From: an uncultured Bacilli bacterium
Lineage (GTDB): Bacteria; Bacillota_I; Bacilli_A; RF39; UBA660
Direction of reading: 5' to 3'
Length of the DNA: 32,368 bases
Assembly (NCBI GenBank): GCA_947598325.1
Contig: CANQFD010000009.1
Location: 1 to 32,368, forward strand
Shown: in pieces, positions 6,734-19,637 of the stretch
How the letters are laid out: every line of letters starts with the position of its first letter
Position numbering within the stretch: the first letter of the stretch is position 1
Made by a program: the position numbers and the translations under genes
The notes under the pieces: generated by a model
Seen by the model: only the letters and a program-made list of their open reading frames with translations
Database searches by the model: none
Told to the model about the DNA's origin: nothing

Positions 6734-7978
6734 ATGGAAATAATTCAAATAACAAAAGAAGAATTTGATAAATATGCTGAAGAGCAATCAAACAAAAATT
6801 TTTATCAAACATCTGCATATGGTATGCTGATGGACAGACATTCATTTGATGATTACTATTTAGCTATGAAAGATGATTTTGGAAATATCAAGGCAGCTAC
6901 CCTCATACTTATTACTAAAGTATTTATAGGATATAAATGGGGTTATTGTCCTAGAGGATACTTAATCGATTTTAATGATAAGGAACTACTTAAAACTTTT
7001 ACAATGTTACTAAAAGAATTTTTAAATAAAAGAAATTTTATGTTTGTAAAAATTGATCCATATATTATATATAAATCACATGATAATAGTGGAATAGATA
7101 ATTCAGATATTGTATCATATTTACTTGAAATAGGATATGAACATAATGGATTCAATCTAAACTTTGAAAATTTAAAACCAAGGTGGAATGCTGTCACTAC
7201 TGTAAGTACAAATGAGGAAATATTTCCTAAATTTAGTAAAGAGATTAGAAATAAAGTTAGAAAAGCACATAAAATGGGATTAGATATGATAAAAGGTGGT
7301 CCTGAAAATATAAAAGAATTTTATTCATTGATTGATAAGAAGCATTCTAGAAAATTGAATTATTATTTGGATATGTATGAAATACTTGGAAAAAAAGATA
7401 TGTTTGAAATATACTTTGCAGTGATAAATACACCTAAATATATTGAAAATAGTAAAAAATTATATGAAGAAGAGGAAAAAAGAAATAATTTAATAAATGA
7501 GGAATTAGAAGAAAATATAAATAGTAATACTGAAAAAATAATAAAAAGAAAAATGGCATCAGATATGCTTTTAAATAATTTTAAACAAGATATAATAAAC
7601 GCAACTAACCTTTATAAAGAATATCCAACAGGAGTTGTTATTGGTGCTAATGCAATAATAAAATATAATAATGAAATATTCTTTCTAATAGATGGCTATA
7701 AGGAGGAATATAAAAATTATTGTCCAAATCATTTTTTAAAATACCAAATTATAGAAAAATTTAGAGAGTCAGGATATACAAGAATGCATTTAAATGGAAT
7801 ATCTGGAGATACTGATACTAGCAATGAATATTATGGTTTAACAAGATTTAAATTAGGATTTGGAGCGCATATAGAAGAATATATTGGTGAATTCACATTA
7901 GTTATTAATAAAGGTAAATATAATAGATTTAAGAAAATTAATCCTATTAGAAATTGGCTAAATCAACCTATTGCTTAA
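6734..7978 (+). CDS. FemAB/FemX-like peptidoglycan bridge aminoacyltransferase
   Basis: The 414-residue protein looks like the Fem family (FemX/FemA/FemB/MurM). These enzymes use aminoacyl-tRNA to add amino acids to the lysine side chain of the peptidoglycan precursor at the inner face of the membrane. Visible features are an N-terminal acetyltransferase-like fold with FYQTSAYGMLM (about 23-33), KWGYCPRGYLID (about 68-79), a basic stretch EIRNKVRKAHKMGLDM (about 169-184), a charged helical insert (about 225-280) that matches the tRNA-binding coiled coil of Fem proteins, and a C-terminal FLIDGYKEEYKNYCPNHFL and GLTRFKLGFGAHIEEYIGEF. It is the only plus-strand gene in the window outside the minus-strand core and has its own promoter and terminator. 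The amino acid added cannot be deduced. Confidence 0.87.
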   Translation: MEIIQITKEEFDKYAEEQSNKNFYQTSAYGMLMDRHSFDDYYLAMKDDFGNIKAATLILITKVFIGYKWGYCPRGYLIDFNDKELLKTFTMLLKEFLNKRNFMFVKIDPYIIYKSHDNSGIDNSDIVSYLLEIGYEHNGFNLNFENLKPRWNAVTTVSTNEEIFPKFSKEIRNKVRKAHKMGLDMIKGGPENIKEFYSLIDKKHSRKLNYYLDMYEILGKKDMFEIYFAVINTPKYIENSKKLYEEEEKRNNLINEELEENINSNTEKIIKRKMASDMLLNNFKQDIINATNLYKEYPTGVVIGANAIIKYNNEIFFLIDGYKEEYKNYCPNHFLKYQIIEKFRESGYTRMHLNGISGDTDTSNEYYGLTRFKLGFGAHIEEYIGEFTLVINKGKYNRFKKINPIRNWLNQPIA

Positions 7979-8004
7979 TAGATGTAATATTATATTAAAA
8001 AAAA

Positions 8005-8025
8005 TCTTACCATCATTTGGTAAGA
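8005..8025. terminator. Bidirectional terminator between femX-like gene and tuf
   Basis: TCTTACCA (8005-8012) and TGGTAAGA (8018-8025) form a perfect 8-bp stem with a five-base loop. It is flanked by eight A on the left and CTTTTTT on the right, so it serves the converging femX-like and tuf transcripts. Confidence 0.9.
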
Positions 8026-8033
8026 CTTTTTTA

Positions 8034-9218
8034 TTATTTATCAATTTTAGTAACTATACCAGCACCAACTGTTCTACCACCTTCACGAATTGAGAACTTA
8101 GTTCCTTCTTCTAGAGCGATAGGAGCAATTAATTCAACATGCATATTTACATTATCACCTGGCATAACCATTTCAGTTCCTTCTGGTAATGTTACAACAC
8201 CTGTAACGTCAGTAGTTCTGAAATAGAATTGTGGACGATAATTTGTAAAGAATGGAGTGTGTCTTCCACCTTCTTCTTTGCTAAGTACATAAACTTCAGC
8301 CTCGAATGTAGTATGAGGTGTAACACTTCCTGGTTTAGCTAATACTTGACCTCTTTGTACTTCTTCTCTTGAAATACCACGAAGTAATACTCCAGCGTTA
8401 TCTCCTGCTTCTGCATAATCTAATTGCTTACGGAACATTTCGATTCCAGTTGCAACTGTCTTTTTAGTTTCATGAAGACCAACAATTTCAACTTCATCAT
8501 TAAGTTGTAATTTACCTCTTTCAACACGTCCTGTAACAACTGTTCCACGACCTGTGATTGTAAATACATCTTCAATACTCATTAAGAATGGTTTATCAGT
8601 ATCTCTCTCTGGAGTTGGTATCCATTCGTCAACTGCTTTTAATAATTCGTCGATTTTTTCTTCATATGAAGCATCACCTTCAAGTGCTTTTAATGCTGAT
8701 CCAAATATGAATGGTGTATTATCTCCATCAAATCCATATTGAGTTAATAAATCTCTAACATCCATTTCTACTAAATCAAGCATTTCTTGATCATCAACCA
8801 TATCGCATTTGTTAATGAATACTACCATTTTTGGTACACCAACTTGACGAGCAAGTAAGATATGTTCTCTTGTTTGAGCCATAGCTCCATCTGTTGCTGC
8901 AATAACTAGTATTGCACCATCCATTTGAGCAGCACCTGTAATCATGTTTTTAACATAATCAGCGTGTCCTGGACAGTCAACGTGAGCATAATGACGAGCA
9001 TCTGTTTCATACTCAACGTGTGCTGTATTAATTGTTATACCACGTTCTCTTTCTTCTGGTGCTTTATCAATATCTGCATAATCTTCAAATTGTGCCATAC
9101 CTTTAGACGCTTGTCTTTTTGTAATAGCAGCTGTTAATGTTGTTTTACCATGGTCAACGTGTCCAATTGTACCAATGTTAACATGTGGTTTCCCACGATT
9201 AAATTTTTCGTTTGCCAT
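8034..9218 (-). CDS. tuf: Elongation factor Tu
   Basis: EF-Tu is the GTPase that carries aminoacyl-tRNA to the ribosome. The 394 residues match the family length. GTP-binding motifs are present: GHVDHGKTT (19-27), DCPGHADY (about 80-87) and NKCDM (about 135-139). The C-terminal [10 protein letters not shown] is intact. The start at 9218 has AAGGAGG upstream. The gene is the last of the rpsL-rpsG-fusA-tuf operon, and a separate promoter just upstream probably gives extra expression. Two antisense reading frames over this gene are shadows. Confidence 0.98.
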   Translation of the reverse strand: MANEKFNRGKPHVNIGTIGHVDHGKTTLTAAITKRQASKGMAQFEDYADIDKAPEERERGITINTAHVEYETDARHYAHVDCPGHADYVKNMITGAAQMDGAILVIAATDGAMAQTREHILLARQVGVPKMVVFINKCDMVDDQEMLDLVEMDVRDLLTQYGFDGDNTPFIFGSALKALEGDASYEEKIDELLKAVDEWIPTPERDTDKPFLMSIEDVFTITGRGTVVTGRVERGKLQLNDEVEIVGLHETKKTVATGIEMFRKQLDYAEAGDNAGVLLRGISREEVQRGQVLAKPGSVTPHTTFEAEVYVLSKEEGGRHTPFFTNYRPQFYFRTTDVTGVVTLPEGTEMVMPGDNVNMHVELIAPIALEEGTKFSIREGGRTVGAGIVTKIDK

Positions 9219-9251
9219 TTTCTTTTCCTCCTTTTATTAATGTACAAAACT

Positions 9252-9280
9252 ATTTTATCTAATTCTTGAAAAAATATCAA
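9252..9280 (-). promoter_or_regulatory. Possible sigma-A promoter for tuf
   Basis: On the minus strand TTGATA (9275-9280) and TAAAAT (9252-9257) are separated by 17 bases, in the gap between fusA and tuf. The boxes match the consensus at 5 of 6 positions each. An internal tuf promoter is common in bacteria. Confidence 0.55.
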
Positions 9281-9300
9281 GCATTATTCGAATTTATATA

Positions 9301-11373
9301 CTAATTTTTACCAGATTTTTTTATAATTTCCTCAGTAATATTTTTAGGAACCTCTTCATAATGATCTGGTAACATTTGGAATGTTGCTCTTCCTTGGGAA
9401 TTACTTCTAAGGGATGTTGCATAACCAAACATCTCAGAAAGTGGTACCATTGCAGTTAATACTACTGCATTTCCTCTATTTTCTTGTCCTAATGGACGTC
9501 CTCTTCTTGAAGTTATATCTCCCATTATATTACCAAAATATTCTTCTGGTGTAGTTACATCTACTTTCATAACTGGTTCTAAAAGAACTGGTTTACATTT
9601 GTTTTTAGCTTCTTTAAGTGCTAGAGAAGCTGCAATTTTAAATGCCATTTCTGATGAATCAACATCATGATATGATCCATCATAAAGTGTTGCTTTTATA
9701 TCAACCATTGGATATCCAGCAAGTATACCAGATTCCATAGCTTCTTGAAGTCCTTTATCAGTTACTGGTATATATTCTCTTGGTACAACACCACCAACGA
9801 TTGCATCAACAAATTCATAACCTTTTTCAGGGTTTGGTTCAAATTTAATCCATACATGACCATATTGTCCACGTCCACCTGATTGTTTAATATATTTACC
9901 TTCACATTCACCCATTTGAGTAATTGTTTCACGATATGCAACCTGTGGTTTACCAACAGTAGCCTCTACATTAAATTCTCTCTTCATTCTATCAACTATT
10001 ATTTCCAAATGAAGTTCTCCCATACCAGCAATTTCAACTTGACCAGTTTCTTGGTTAGTTGTTTGACGGAATGTTGGATCTTCTTCTGCAAGTTTTTGAA
10101 GAGCTATACCCATTTTTTCTTGATCTGATTTTGACTTTGGTTCAATTGCAACAGATATAACTGGTTCTGGGAATTCCATAGGATCTAGAATAACAGGTTT
10201 CTTTTCATCACATAATGTTTCACCTGTAGTAGTGTTCTTAAGACCTACAGCAGCAGCTATATCTCCAGTATATACATCTGATATTTCTGTTCTATCATTA
10301 GCTTGCATCTGCAAAATACGTCCTATTCTTTCTTTAACATTTTTACTAGAATTTAGAACATATGAACCACTTGATAAGTGTCCTGAATATACTCTAAAGA
10401 ATGAAAGTCTTCCAACAAATGGATCTGTAGCTATTTTAAATGCTAAAGCTGCAAATGGTTCACTATCACTTGGGTGTCTCTCTGCTGGATTACCATCTAA
10501 ATCAGTACACTTAAATGCTTCTATATCAGTTGGTGCTGGTAAGTAATCATTAATAGCATCAAGAGCAAGCTTAATACCTATATTACCTAAAGCAGTACCA
10601 CACATAACTGGGAAGAAGTCAACAGCAAGAACACCTTTTCTGATAGCTGCTTTAAGCATATCAATAGGTATTTCTTCTCCTTCTAAATATTTTTCCATCA
10701 TGTTTTCATCATACATAGATGCAGCCTCAATTAATTCAGCTCTCATTGATTCTGCTTTATCTTTCATGTCAGCTGGTATTTCTATTTCAACTGGTTCTTC
10801 TGCTTGTTCACCATCATATTTCCAAGCCTTCATTGTAACTAAATCAATAATAGAGTTAAATTCATTTTCTGCACCAATTGGACATTCAATTGGATATGCT
10901 TTTACTCCTAAACGTTCTGATATACTATCAACACTTTTGAAGAAGTCAGCACCAAGTTTATCCATTTTATTAACAAATACCATTCTAGGTACTTTCATTT
11001 CAGTTGCTTGTCTCCAAACGTTTTCTGTTTGTGGCTCAACACCAGCATTAGCATCTAATAGTGCTATAGCACCATCAAGTACACGAAGTGATCTAGTAAC
11101 TTCTATTGTAAAATCTACGTGTCCTGGGGTATCTATAACATTAAATCTATGCCCTTTCCAAAATGCTGTTACTGCAGCTGACGTAATTGTTATACCACGT
11201 TCCTTTTCTTGTTCCATCCAGTCAGTAGTTGATTCACCATCATGTGTTTCACCTATTTTATGAATTTTACCAGTATGGAATAATAAACGTTCTGTAAATG
11301 TTGTTTTACCCGCATCTATATGAGCCATTATTCCAATATTTCTTGTTTTTTCTAATGAATATTCACGAGCCAT
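9301..11373 (-). CDS. fusA: Elongation factor G
   Basis: EF-G is the GTPase that drives ribosomal translocation and, with ribosome recycling factor, subunit splitting. The 690-residue protein has the full set of five domains. GTPase motifs are [10 protein letters not shown] (17-26), DTPGHVDF (about 82-89) and NKMDK (about 136-140); domain IV carries [17 protein letters not shown]. The start at 11373 has GAAAGGA about 11 bases upstream. It lies 17 bases after rpsG and 82 bases before tuf in the str operon. Length and motifs leave no doubt over the family. Confidence 0.98.
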   Translation of the reverse strand: MAREYSLEKTRNIGIMAHIDAGKTTFTERLLFHTGKIHKIGETHDGESTTDWMEQEKERGITITSAAVTAFWKGHRFNVIDTPGHVDFTIEVTRSLRVLDGAIALLDANAGVEPQTENVWRQATEMKVPRMVFVNKMDKLGADFFKSVDSISERLGVKAYPIECPIGAENEFNSIIDLVTMKAWKYDGEQAEEPVEIEIPADMKDKAESMRAELIEAASMYDENMMEKYLEGEEIPIDMLKAAIRKGVLAVDFFPVMCGTALGNIGIKLALDAINDYLPAPTDIEAFKCTDLDGNPAERHPSDSEPFAALAFKIATDPFVGRLSFFRVYSGHLSSGSYVLNSSKNVKERIGRILQMQANDRTEISDVYTGDIAAAVGLKNTTTGETLCDEKKPVILDPMEFPEPVISVAIEPKSKSDQEKMGIALQKLAEEDPTFRQTTNQETGQVEIAGMGELHLEIIVDRMKREFNVEATVGKPQVAYRETITQMGECEGKYIKQSGGRGQYGHVWIKFEPNPEKGYEFVDAIVGGVVPREYIPVTDKGLQEAMESGILAGYPMVDIKATLYDGSYHDVDSSEMAFKIAASLALKEAKNKCKPVLLEPVMKVDVTTPEEYFGNIMGDITSRRGRPLGQENRGNAVVLTAMVPLSEMFGYATSLRSNSQGRATFQMLPDHYEEVPKNITEEIIKKSGKN

Positions 11374-11390
11374 ATTTTATTATTCCTTTC

Positions 11391-12289
<899 letters not shown>

Positions 12290-12385
12290 TCTTCCAGCTC
12301 CTTTCTTTACACACAACCTGGTGTTTCTTATTTGATATAAATTAAAGTTTTGCAAAAATACAAAACCTAATTAATCAGCAATAAT
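12290..12385 (-). other. str operon leader, two small hairpins
   Basis: The untranslated leader of rpsL is about 90 bases. It contains the 6-bp inverted repeat GTTTTG/CAAAAC (12347-12352 and 12361-12366) and a shorter ACAC/GTGT pair just before the ribosome binding site. No known leader family is recognised; the structures may be incidental. Confidence 0.35.
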
Positions 12386-12414
12386 AATATAACACTTTTA
12401 ACTTTTAGAGTCAA
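12386..12414 (-). promoter_or_regulatory. Sigma-A promoter of the str operon
   Basis: On the minus strand TTGACT (12409-12414), a 17-base spacer and TATATT (12386-12391) make a strong sigma-A type promoter. It lies in the gap after the ftsH hairpin and before rpsL. Confidence 0.75.
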
Positions 12415-12446
12415 TGGTTTTTATATTATTTCCTTTAATTATATTA

Positions 12447-12479
12447 TAAAAGAAGAAAATTATTCATTTTCTTCTTTTA
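12447..12479 (-). terminator. Hairpin at the 3' end of ftsH
   Basis: A perfect 14-bp A/T-rich stem (12447-12460 paired with 12466-12479, loop of five) spans the last codons and stop of ftsH. The 3' arm on the minus strand contains ATTTTCTTCTTTTA. It lacks a pure T-run afterwards and is G+C poor, so it may be a weak terminator or a 3'-end RNA stabiliser. The str promoter starts just beyond it. Confidence 0.55.
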
Positions 12480-14418
12480 CTTTTTTTATTTCTTTTTCTA
12501 ATTCTTCTTTATTCATTTTAGAATAACCTTTAATCTCTAATTCTTTTGCTTCTTCTTTTAATTCTTTAAATGTCTCATTTTTTTCTTCATTCATCATATG
12601 ACCATTCTCTACTAAATAATCTATTTGTTCTTTAGTAAGAGTTTCATGTTCTATTAAAGCATTTGCGATTAAATCTAATAGATCTCTATTTTCACTAAGT
12701 ATTTTTTTTGTAACTTCATATTGTTCATTTATTATTTTTCTAACTTCTTCATCTATTTGTAATGCTATAGCATCTGAAAAATTTCTACTTTTATTATAAT
12801 CTCTTCCAAGAAATACACTAGATTCTTGATGTTCTAATTGAACTGGTCCTAATGAACTCATACCATATTCAGTTACCATTGATCTTGCTATCTTTGTAGC
12901 TTTTTCAAAATCATTATGAGCACCCGTTGTCATCTCATTAAATACTAATTCTTCTGATACTCTTCCTCCTAAAAGACCACTTATAGTCTCTAATAATTCT
13001 TTTTTTGTAGACATATATGTTTCTTCCTTTGGGAGCATTAGGTTATATCCTCCAGCAACACCTCTTGGAACTATAGTTATTTTTTGAACATCATTTGCGC
13101 CATCTAATTTAATTCCAACAACTGCATGACCTGCTTCGTGATATGCAACTACCTTCTTTTCGTGTTCTGTATATTTATGTGATTTTTTAGCAGGACCTGC
13201 AATTACTCTATCGTATGCTTCATCAAGTTCTGACATTGTTATTTCATTTTTATTTCTTCTTACTGCAAGTAGTGCTGCTTCATTAAGTAAATTCTCTAAA
13301 TCTGCTCCACTAAAACCTACTGTTCTTTTTGCTATATATTTAAAACTTATATCAGGTGCAAATATTTTATCTCTAGAATGAACTTCAAGTATCTCTTCTC
13401 TTCCTTTTGCATCTGGTAATGACACAGTTATTTGTCTATCAAATCTTCCTGGTCTTAGAAGTGCAGGATCTAGTACATCAGGTCTATTTGTTGCTGCTAT
13501 AATTATTATTCCTTCATTTCTTCCAAATCCATCCATTTCAGTAAGTAATTGGTTTAAAGTTTGCTCTCTTTCATCATGACCACCACCAAGACCTGTTCCT
13601 CTTTGTCTTCCAACTGCATCTATTTCATCAATAAATATTAAGCATGGAGCTGTTTGTTTAGCTTGTCTAAACATATCTCTTACTCTTGATGCACCTATAC
13701 CTACATAAAGTTCAACAAAGTCTGAACCGCTTATAAAATAAAATGGTGCATTAGCTTCACCTGCAACTGCTTTTGCAAGTAAAGTTTTACCTGTTCCTGG
13801 AGAACCAACCAATAATACACCTTTTGGAATTCTGGCACCCATCTTTGTATATTTTTTAGGGTCTTTTAAAAATCCTATTAATTCTTCTAATTCTTCTTTT
13901 TCTTCTGATAAACCTGCTACATCTTTAAATGTTACTTTGTTTTTATCATCTTGGAGTTTAGCCTTACTTTTACCAAATTCTAAAGATTTATTATTACTAG
14001 TTATTTGCTTATTAAAAAACCAAATAAGAACTCCACCAATAATTATATATGGTAATACATTAACAATAAATTCAACAAATACATTTGATGCAGGATCAGC
14101 TGAAACAGTTAGCTTAAATTTATTCTTATCATTCATTTTTGTTATATAAGATAGTGTTTCATCACTTAAAGGTGCAACTACATAATAACTTTCGTTCTTT
14201 TTATAGTCTTTCATTTTACCAGTTATTTCATATGTTGAGCCTTTTTGATTTGGTGAAACTACAACTGTCTTTACTTCATCATTTTTTAATGACTTTTGAA
14301 AATCAGAATAAGATAATTTATTTATATTACTATTTCCACCAGTTAATAAATACATTACAATTATTATAAATAATAATGCTATATATGGACTAATATTTCT
14401 TTTGACTTTATTATTCAT
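12460..14418 (-). CDS. ftsH: ATP-dependent zinc metalloprotease FtsH
   Basis: FtsH is a membrane-anchored AAA+ protease that removes damaged or unassembled membrane proteins. With the chosen start the protein has 652 residues. It has two N-terminal membrane segments (about 9-28 and 115-134) around an extracellular domain, Walker A GSPGTGKT (205-212), Walker B LIFIDEID (about 260-267), the [23 protein letters not shown] and the zinc site HEAGH (427-431). The C-terminal tail is rich in E and K. The start at 14418 is supported by AAGGAGG 6 bases upstream; a start at 14436 would overlap that site. It overlaps the end of tilS by 8 bases, so the two are translationally coupled, as in many Bacillota. 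Unlike in B. subtilis, no hprT lies between them. Confidence 0.97.
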   Translation of the reverse strand: MNNKVKRNISPYIALLFIIIVMYLLTGGNSNINKLSYSDFQKSLKNDEVKTVVVSPNQKGSTYEITGKMKDYKKNESYYVVAPLSDETLSYITKMNDKNKFKLTVSADPASNVFVEFIVNVLPYIIIGGVLIWFFNKQITSNNKSLEFGKSKAKLQDDKNKVTFKDVAGLSEEKEELEELIGFLKDPKKYTKMGARIPKGVLLVGSPGTGKTLLAKAVAGEANAPFYFISGSDFVELYVGIGASRVRDMFRQAKQTAPCLIFIDEIDAVGRQRGTGLGGGHDEREQTLNQLLTEMDGFGRNEGIIIIAATNRPDVLDPALLRPGRFDRQITVSLPDAKGREEILEVHSRDKIFAPDISFKYIAKRTVGFSGADLENLLNEAALLAVRRNKNEITMSELDEAYDRVIAGPAKKSHKYTEHEKKVVAYHEAGHAVVGIKLDGANDVQKITIVPRGVAGGYNLMLPKEETYMSTKKELLETISGLLGGRVSEELVFNEMTTGAHNDFEKATKIARSMVTEYGMSSLGPVQLEHQESSVFLGRDYNKSRNFSDAIALQIDEEVRKIINEQYEVTKKILSENRDLLDLIANALIEHETLTKEQIDYLVENGHMMNEEKNETFKELKEEAKELEIKGYSKMNKEELEKEIKKVKEENE

Positions 14419-15751
14419 TTTTTTCCTCCTTGTCAATATACCATAATATTATATCATACTTTTTTAATTTTAAAGAATCATATTTAGATTTTTTTAATCC
14501 AGGCACCCATAAAATATTATCATTACTATCAACTATAACAGGATAGTTCTTTCTTTTTTCTGCACTTATCTTACAATCTATAAAAATATCTTTTAATTTC
14601 TTTTTACCATTTAGTCCCAAAATTTCTATATAATCTCCTGCTCTTTTATTTCTAACATACAGTGGAAGACTAATTTTTGTGCTATCTAGATGACAAACAG
14701 TATTATCTGTTTTATCAGTCTCTTTTATTTTTTTTATTATTCCATTATTTAATATTATATCTTTATTAGTTATCTCTATTTTATATTCATTATATTCATC
14801 TGATTTCTTTATACTAAAATATTTATAGTCTTTTATTGCAACCACATTTAATGGCAAATTAATATAAACATTTGGTTTATTACTAAAAATGATTTTTAAA
14901 ATTTGATCTATATGTTTATCGTTTATTCTACTAATATCACTTTTATATATTTCTCCTAGTATCTTATACAATAATTGTTTTATAATAAAACAGTCAATAT
15001 TTTTTAAATCATCTATTTTTATTTTTCCATTTTTATATTTATTTATATATATATCATTAGTATAAGCATTTATAAATTTTGATGATTCATAAATTATATT
15101 ACTGAATTTAAGAAATTTTGAATGAACATTATTTTGTTCCTTTTTAAATAATGGAACAATTTCCTTTCTATATCTATTTCTAGTATATTTAGTATCATAA
15201 TTAGTTTTATCATCTCTATATTCTATGTTATTTTCCTTAGCAAACTTTTTAATATCTTCTTTTGTATAATATATAAGAGGTCTTAAAATACTATAATTAT
15301 TTTTTTTCGTTATTATACTAAAACCCATATAGCCATTTAATGTTGAACCTCGTGTAAGTCTCATAAGTATAGTCTCTATTAAATCATCTCCATGGTGTGC
15401 AGTAAGAAGATATTGTCCTTGATATTTATTTAGTATTTTAGAGAAAAAATTATATCTTTTGGTTCTAGCTTCGCTTTCAAAATTTCCTTTAGTATGTTTT
15501 TCAAATATTGTACCTTCAAATACTATATTATTATCTTCTGCATATTTTTTAACAAAATCATATTCTTCAAAACTTTCACTCCTAAAATTATGATTTACAT
15601 GTGCACAAATTATATTTATATTTCTATTATTATTTCTATAATCTATTAATAATTTGAGTAAAGTCATTGAATCTACTCCTCCAGAAGTAGCACAAACTAT
15701 AGTATCATTTTCTTTAAAAGTATTATTAAATAATTCTAATACTTCTTTCAT
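14411..15751 (-). CDS. tilS: tRNA(Ile)-lysidine synthetase TilS
   Basis: TilS uses ATP and lysine to change C34 of the CAU-anticodon tRNA-Ile to lysidine, so that it reads AUA. That codon is very frequent in this AT-rich genome. The protein has about 446 residues, with the PP-loop ATP motif SGGVDS at about 23-28, HVNHNFR, and [18 protein letters not shown] in the N-terminal domain, then the TilS-specific C-terminal domains including [11 protein letters not shown] place the start at 15751 because AAAGGA is 9 bases upstream; the ATG at 15760 lies directly against that site. The gene overlaps ftsH by 8 bases. Confidence 0.95.
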   Translation of the reverse strand: MKEVLELFNNTFKENDTIVCATSGGVDSMTLLKLLIDYRNNNRNINIICAHVNHNFRSESFEEYDFVKKYAEDNNIVFEGTIFEKHTKGNFESEARTKRYNFFSKILNKYQGQYLLTAHHGDDLIETILMRLTRGSTLNGYMGFSIITKKNNYSILRPLIYYTKEDIKKFAKENNIEYRDDKTNYDTKYTRNRYRKEIVPLFKKEQNNVHSKFLKFSNIIYESSKFINAYTNDIYINKYKNGKIKIDDLKNIDCFIIKQLLYKILGEIYKSDISRINDKHIDQILKIIFSNKPNVYINLPLNVVAIKDYKYFSIKKSDEYNEYKIEITNKDIILNNGIIKKIKETDKTDNTVCHLDSTKISLPLYVRNKRAGDYIEILGLNGKKKLKDIFIDCKISAEKRKNYPVIVDSNDNILWVPGLKKSKYDSLKLKKYDIILWYIDKEEKNE

Positions 15752-15773
15752 ATAGATCATTCCTTTGGTTGTT

Positions 15774-15782
15774 ATTATAACA
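15774..15782 (-). promoter_or_regulatory. Extended -10 promoter of tilS-ftsH
   Basis: TGTTATAAT on the minus strand is a perfect extended -10 box 23 bases before the tilS start. No clear -35 box stands 17 bases further upstream. It would give a very short leader. Confidence 0.55.
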
Positions 15783-15986
15783 TGGATAGTACTTAAAATA
15801 AAGATAAAGTTTAAAGAACAAAAAAATCGAATAAGATCATATAATTTATTAATAAGGAATTAGTTATTTTTTCAACATCAAAAATAAAATCACCATGTAC
15901 AGGGATAAAGATACCTAAAACTCAACATATTATTTATAATAAACTCGTTTTTTAGAAAAATTTACATTGTTTTTATACCTCAATAA
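15783..15986. other. Intergenic region between rpoC and tilS with no recognised content
   Basis: About 200 bases separate the rpoC terminator from the tilS promoter, the largest gene-free gap among the core genes here. No frame with a ribosome binding site and no known RNA fold is recognised on either strand. In B. subtilis the L7Ae-type protein gene (rplGB) follows rpoC, but no trace of it is visible. Confidence 0.5.
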
Positions 15987-16015
15987 TAAAAGAAAAGACG
16001 ATTTTTAAATCGTCT
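15987..16015 (-). terminator. Terminator of rpoB-rpoC
   Basis: On the minus strand AGACGATTT and AAATCGTCT pair in a perfect stem (15996-16015), followed by TTTTCTTTT. The rpoC stop codon TAG lies inside the 5' arm. Confidence 0.9.
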
Positions 16016-19000
16016 ATAATAATTCTTCTTCTAAAACATCTAATGGTTCCTCATCAAAGAAATCTCTTTCCAAAGTAAACTCTGTTTTAGCATATCTTTT
16101 AACTCCTGTACCAGCAGGAATTAATTTACCAATAATAACATTTTCCTTTAATCCTTCTAACTTATCAACCTTACCTTTTATTGCAGCGTCAGTTAATATT
16201 CTAGTAGTTTCTTGGAATGATGCTGCTGATAAGAATGAATCAGTTTCAAGAGATGCCTTTGTAATACCAAGCATAAGTGGTCTAGCAGTAGCTGGTTTCT
16301 TACCCTGTAATATAACTTTTTTGTTTTCATCTGTAAATCTATGTAATGAAACTATTTTACCAACTAATAAATCAGTATCTCCTGCATCAACTATTCTCAT
16401 TCTAGCAATCATTTTTCTAACAATTATCTCAATATGTTTATCAGCAATATCAACACCTTGAGAACGATATACTTTTTGAACTTCTTCAACTATATAATTT
16501 TGAACTGTTATTGGATCAGTTACAGCAAGTAATTCTTTTGGATTAATAGATCCTTCATTTAATTTTTCTCCTGCTTTAACCATATTTCCAACTTCAACTC
16601 TTAATTTTACTCCATAGTTTGTAGTTTGTTCTCTTGTTTCTTTATCATTAGTTATGCTTATTTTATATTTACCATTTTGATTTTCAATATTAGTTATTTT
16701 ACCATTTATTTCAGCAACACTCGCTTTTACTTTTGGATTTCTTGCTTCAAATAATTCTTCAACACGAGGAAGACCTTGTGTTATATCATCTCCACCAGCA
16801 ACACCACCTGTATGGAAAGTACGCATTGTTAATTGTGTACCTGGTTCACCTATCGATTGGGCAGCCATAATACCAACTGCTTCTCCAATTTCTGCTGGAT
16901 TTGATGTTGCAAGGTTACGACCATAACATCTTTGACAAACACCATTTTCAGTTCTACATGTAAGTGTTGTTCTTATTTCTACAGATGTTATACCTGCTTT
17001 TTCTATTTTATCCGCAATTTGTTCTGTAATTAATTCATTTTTTTCTATAATTACATCTTTTGTTTTTGGATTAATAATCTTTTTATTTGTATATCTACCA
17101 ATAATTCTTTCAGATAATGATTCAATTATGCTTCCATCTTTTTCATTTACAAAAGCTTCTACAACAACACCTTGAATAGTTCCACAATCTTCTTCTTTAA
17201 CTATTACATCTTGAACTACATCAACTAAACGTCTTGTTAAATATCCTGAGTTAGCTGTCTTAAGTGCAGTATCAGCACTACCTTTACGAGCACTATGTGT
17301 AGATAAGAAATATTCAGATACTGAAAGTCCTTCTTTAAAGTTTGAGAATATTGGAATTTCAATTGCTTGACCATTTGGTCTTGCCATAAGTCCACGCATA
17401 CCAGCAAGTTGTCTAAACTGTTCAATACTACCACGTGCACCTGAATTCATCATGATAAAGATTGGATTTTCTTTATTTGTTTTAGAAATTTCATTTAATT
17501 CTTTCTTTATATCTTCTGTTGCATTATTCCATACATCTAAAACTTTTTCATATCTTTCTTCTTCTGTTATTAAACCTCTATTATATTGTTTTCTTATCTT
17601 TTCTATTTTTTCTCTTCCATCTGCAATTATACTTTCTTTATTGTTACTAGTAACAACATCAAATGCAGACATTGTTATACCTGATTGAGTTGAATATTTA
17701 AATCCTAAGTCTTTTAGTTTATCAAGCATTATTGAAGTTTCTGTAGTTTTATATCTTTTAAATACTTGTGCTATTATATTTTGAAGACCTTTTTTTCCAA
17801 TAGGATCATTTATAGGTAATTTCTTTATAAATTCAGGTATATTTTCTCCCATTGGTATAAAGAACTTATTTGGTGTTATTCTATCTATATTTTCAGAACT
17901 ACCTTCATTAATATATTGATATGCATCTGGTAATATTTCATTAAATTTTAATTTACCAACAGTAGTTACTAAATATTTATCTTTTTGAGTATCCATAAAT
18001 ACTTTATGAGTGAATGAATTAACAGGTATTGCAATTCTAGTATGCAAATCTATCTCACGTCTCTCATAAGCCATTAAAGCCTCATTAGAACTTTTAAATA
18101 CTCTTCCTTCTTGATCAGTAACCTTCTCCATTGTTAAGTAATAATTTCCTAAAACCATATCTTGAGATGGTGTAACAATTGGTTTACCATCTGATGGTTT
18201 TAAAATATTATTAGCTCCTAACATTAGGATTTTTGCTTCTGCTTGTGCCTCTTGTGAAAGTGGAACATGAACGGCCATTTGATCTCCATCAAAGTCGGCA
18301 TTAAATGCTGGACAAACAAGTGGATGAAGTCTAATTGCCTTACCATCTATTAATTTTGGTTCAAAAGCTTGGATACCAAGTCTATGAAGTGTTGGAGCAC
18401 GGTTTAAAAGTACTGGATGTTCTTTTATTACTTCTTCAACTATATCCCATACTCTATCATCTTGATTTTCAATCATTTTTTTAGCTGATTTAATATTATG
18501 AACTATTTCTTTTTCAACAAGACCACGAATTACATGTGGTTTAAATAATTCAAGTGCCATCTCTTTTGGTATACCACACTGATACATCTTAAGTGATGGT
18601 CCTACAACTATAACTGAACGTCCTGAATAGTCAACACGCTTACCAAGTAAATTTTGTCTAAATCTTCCTTGTTTTCCTTTAAGCATACTGCTCAATGATT
18701 TTAACGCTCTATTAGATGGTCCTGTAACGTTTCTACCACGACGACCATTATCAAATAGTGCATCTACTGCTTCTTGAAGCATACGTTTTTCATTTTGCAC
18801 TATTATTGATGGTGCACCAAGTTCTAATAATTTTTTTAAACGATTATTACGGTTAATAACACGTCTATATAAATCATTTAAATCTGATGTTGCAAATCTA
18901 CCACCATCCAATTGAATCATTGGTCTTAAATCAGGTGGAATTACTGGAATACAATCAAGTATCATCCATTCTGGCTTATTTCCTGACTCTCTAAATGAGT

Positions 19001-19637
19001 CTAATATTTCAAGTCTCTTTAGAAGTCTTACTCTCTTTTGTTCTTGAGCACCATCTAATTCCTTTTGTATTTCATCTATTTCTTTATCAACATCAACTTC
19101 TTGAAGTAATTTTTTAATTGCTTCTGCACCCATTCCAACTTCAAAGCCATCACCATATTTTTCATAATATATTCTATATTCTTTATCTGAAAGTGTTTGC
19201 TTTTTCTCTAAAGGTGCATTACCAGGATTTATTACTACATAACTTACAAAATATAATACCTCTTCTAAATCTCTAGGAGACATATCAAGTGTAAGTCCAA
19301 TTCTTGATGGAACTCCTTTAAAAAACCATATATGAGATACTGGAGTAGCAAGTTCTATATGACCCATACGTTCACGACGTACTTTTGATTTAGTTACTTC
19401 TACACCACATCTATCACATATTATATCTTTATATCTTAATCTTTTATATTTACCACATGCACACTCATAATCCTTTGATGGTCCGAAAATCTTTTCGCAA
19501 AATAATCCATCTCTTTCTGGTTTAAGAGTACGATAGTTTATTGTTTCTGGTTTTTTAACTTCACCATGTGACCACTCACGAATCTTTTCAGGAGAAGCTA
19601 TAGATATTTTTAATCCTTCAAATTTACTTGCATCCAT
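16014..19637 (-). CDS. rpoC: RNA polymerase beta' subunit
   Basis: RpoC forms the catalytic centre of RNA polymerase with RpoB. The 1207-residue protein has the N-terminal zinc ribbon (C59, C61, C74, C77), the rudder/lid region with [20 protein letters not shown], the magnesium-binding NADFDGDQM at 446-454, and the second zinc cluster with [13 protein letters not shown]. The bridge helix/trigger loop segment ends in the MRTFHTGG motif. The start overlaps the rpoB stop by one base (TAATG), so translation is coupled. It ends in an intrinsic terminator. Length and architecture are those of Bacillota RpoC. Confidence 0.98.
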   Translation of the reverse strand: MDASKFEGLKISIASPEKIREWSHGEVKKPETINYRTLKPERDGLFCEKIFGPSKDYECACGKYKRLRYKDIICDRCGVEVTKSKVRRERMGHIELATPVSHIWFFKGVPSRIGLTLDMSPRDLEEVLYFVSYVVINPGNAPLEKKQTLSDKEYRIYYEKYGDGFEVGMGAEAIKKLLQEVDVDKEIDEIQKELDGAQEQKRVRLLKRLEILDSFRESGNKPEWMILDCIPVIPPDLRPMIQLDGGRFATSDLNDLYRRVINRNNRLKKLLELGAPSIIVQNEKRMLQEAVDALFDNGRRGRNVTGPSNRALKSLSSMLKGKQGRFRQNLLGKRVDYSGRSVIVVGPSLKMYQCGIPKEMALELFKPHVIRGLVEKEIVHNIKSAKKMIENQDDRVWDIVEEVIKEHPVLLNRAPTLHRLGIQAFEPKLIDGKAIRLHPLVCPAFNADFDGDQMAVHVPLSQEAQAEAKILMLGANNILKPSDGKPIVTPSQDMVLGNYYLTMEKVTDQEGRVFKSSNEALMAYERREIDLHTRIAIPVNSFTHKVFMDTQKDKYLVTTVGKLKFNEILPDAYQYINEGSSENIDRITPNKFFIPMGENIPEFIKKLPINDPIGKKGLQNIIAQVFKRYKTTETSIMLDKLKDLGFKYSTQSGITMSAFDVVTSNNKESIIADGREKIEKIRKQYNRGLITEEERYEKVLDVWNNATEDIKKELNEISKTNKENPIFIMMNSGARGSIEQFRQLAGMRGLMARPNGQAIEIPIFSNFKEGLSVSEYFLSTHSARKGSADTALKTANSGYLTRRLVDVVQDVIVKEEDCGTIQGVVVEAFVNEKDGSIIESLSERIIGRYTNKKIINPKTKDVIIEKNELITEQIADKIEKAGITSVEIRTTLTCRTENGVCQRCYGRNLATSNPAEIGEAVGIMAAQSIGEPGTQLTMRTFHTGGVAGGDDITQGLPRVEELFEARNPKVKASVAEINGKITNIENQNGKYKISITNDKETREQTTNYGVKLRVEVGNMVKAGEKLNEGSINPKELLAVTDPITVQNYIVEEVQKVYRSQGVDIADKHIEIIVRKMIARMRIVDAGDTDLLVGKIVSLHRFTDENKKVILQGKKPATARPLMLGITKASLETDSFLSAASFQETTRILTDAAIKGKVDKLEGLKENVIIGKLIPAGTGVKRYAKTEFTLERDFFDEEPLDVLEEELL

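Noticed and set aside
10700-11263. 187-codon plus-strand frame over fusA
   Set aside because: It is an antisense shadow of a fully conserved EF-G gene, with no family resemblance and no ribosome binding site of note.
12290-12355. 22-residue extension of S12
   Set aside because: No Shine-Dalgarno at 12355, while AAGGAG precedes the canonical MSTINQL start.
15783-15986. A remnant of the L7Ae-type ribosomal protein gene after rpoC
   Set aside because: No frame with L7Ae-like residues was recognisable on either strand.
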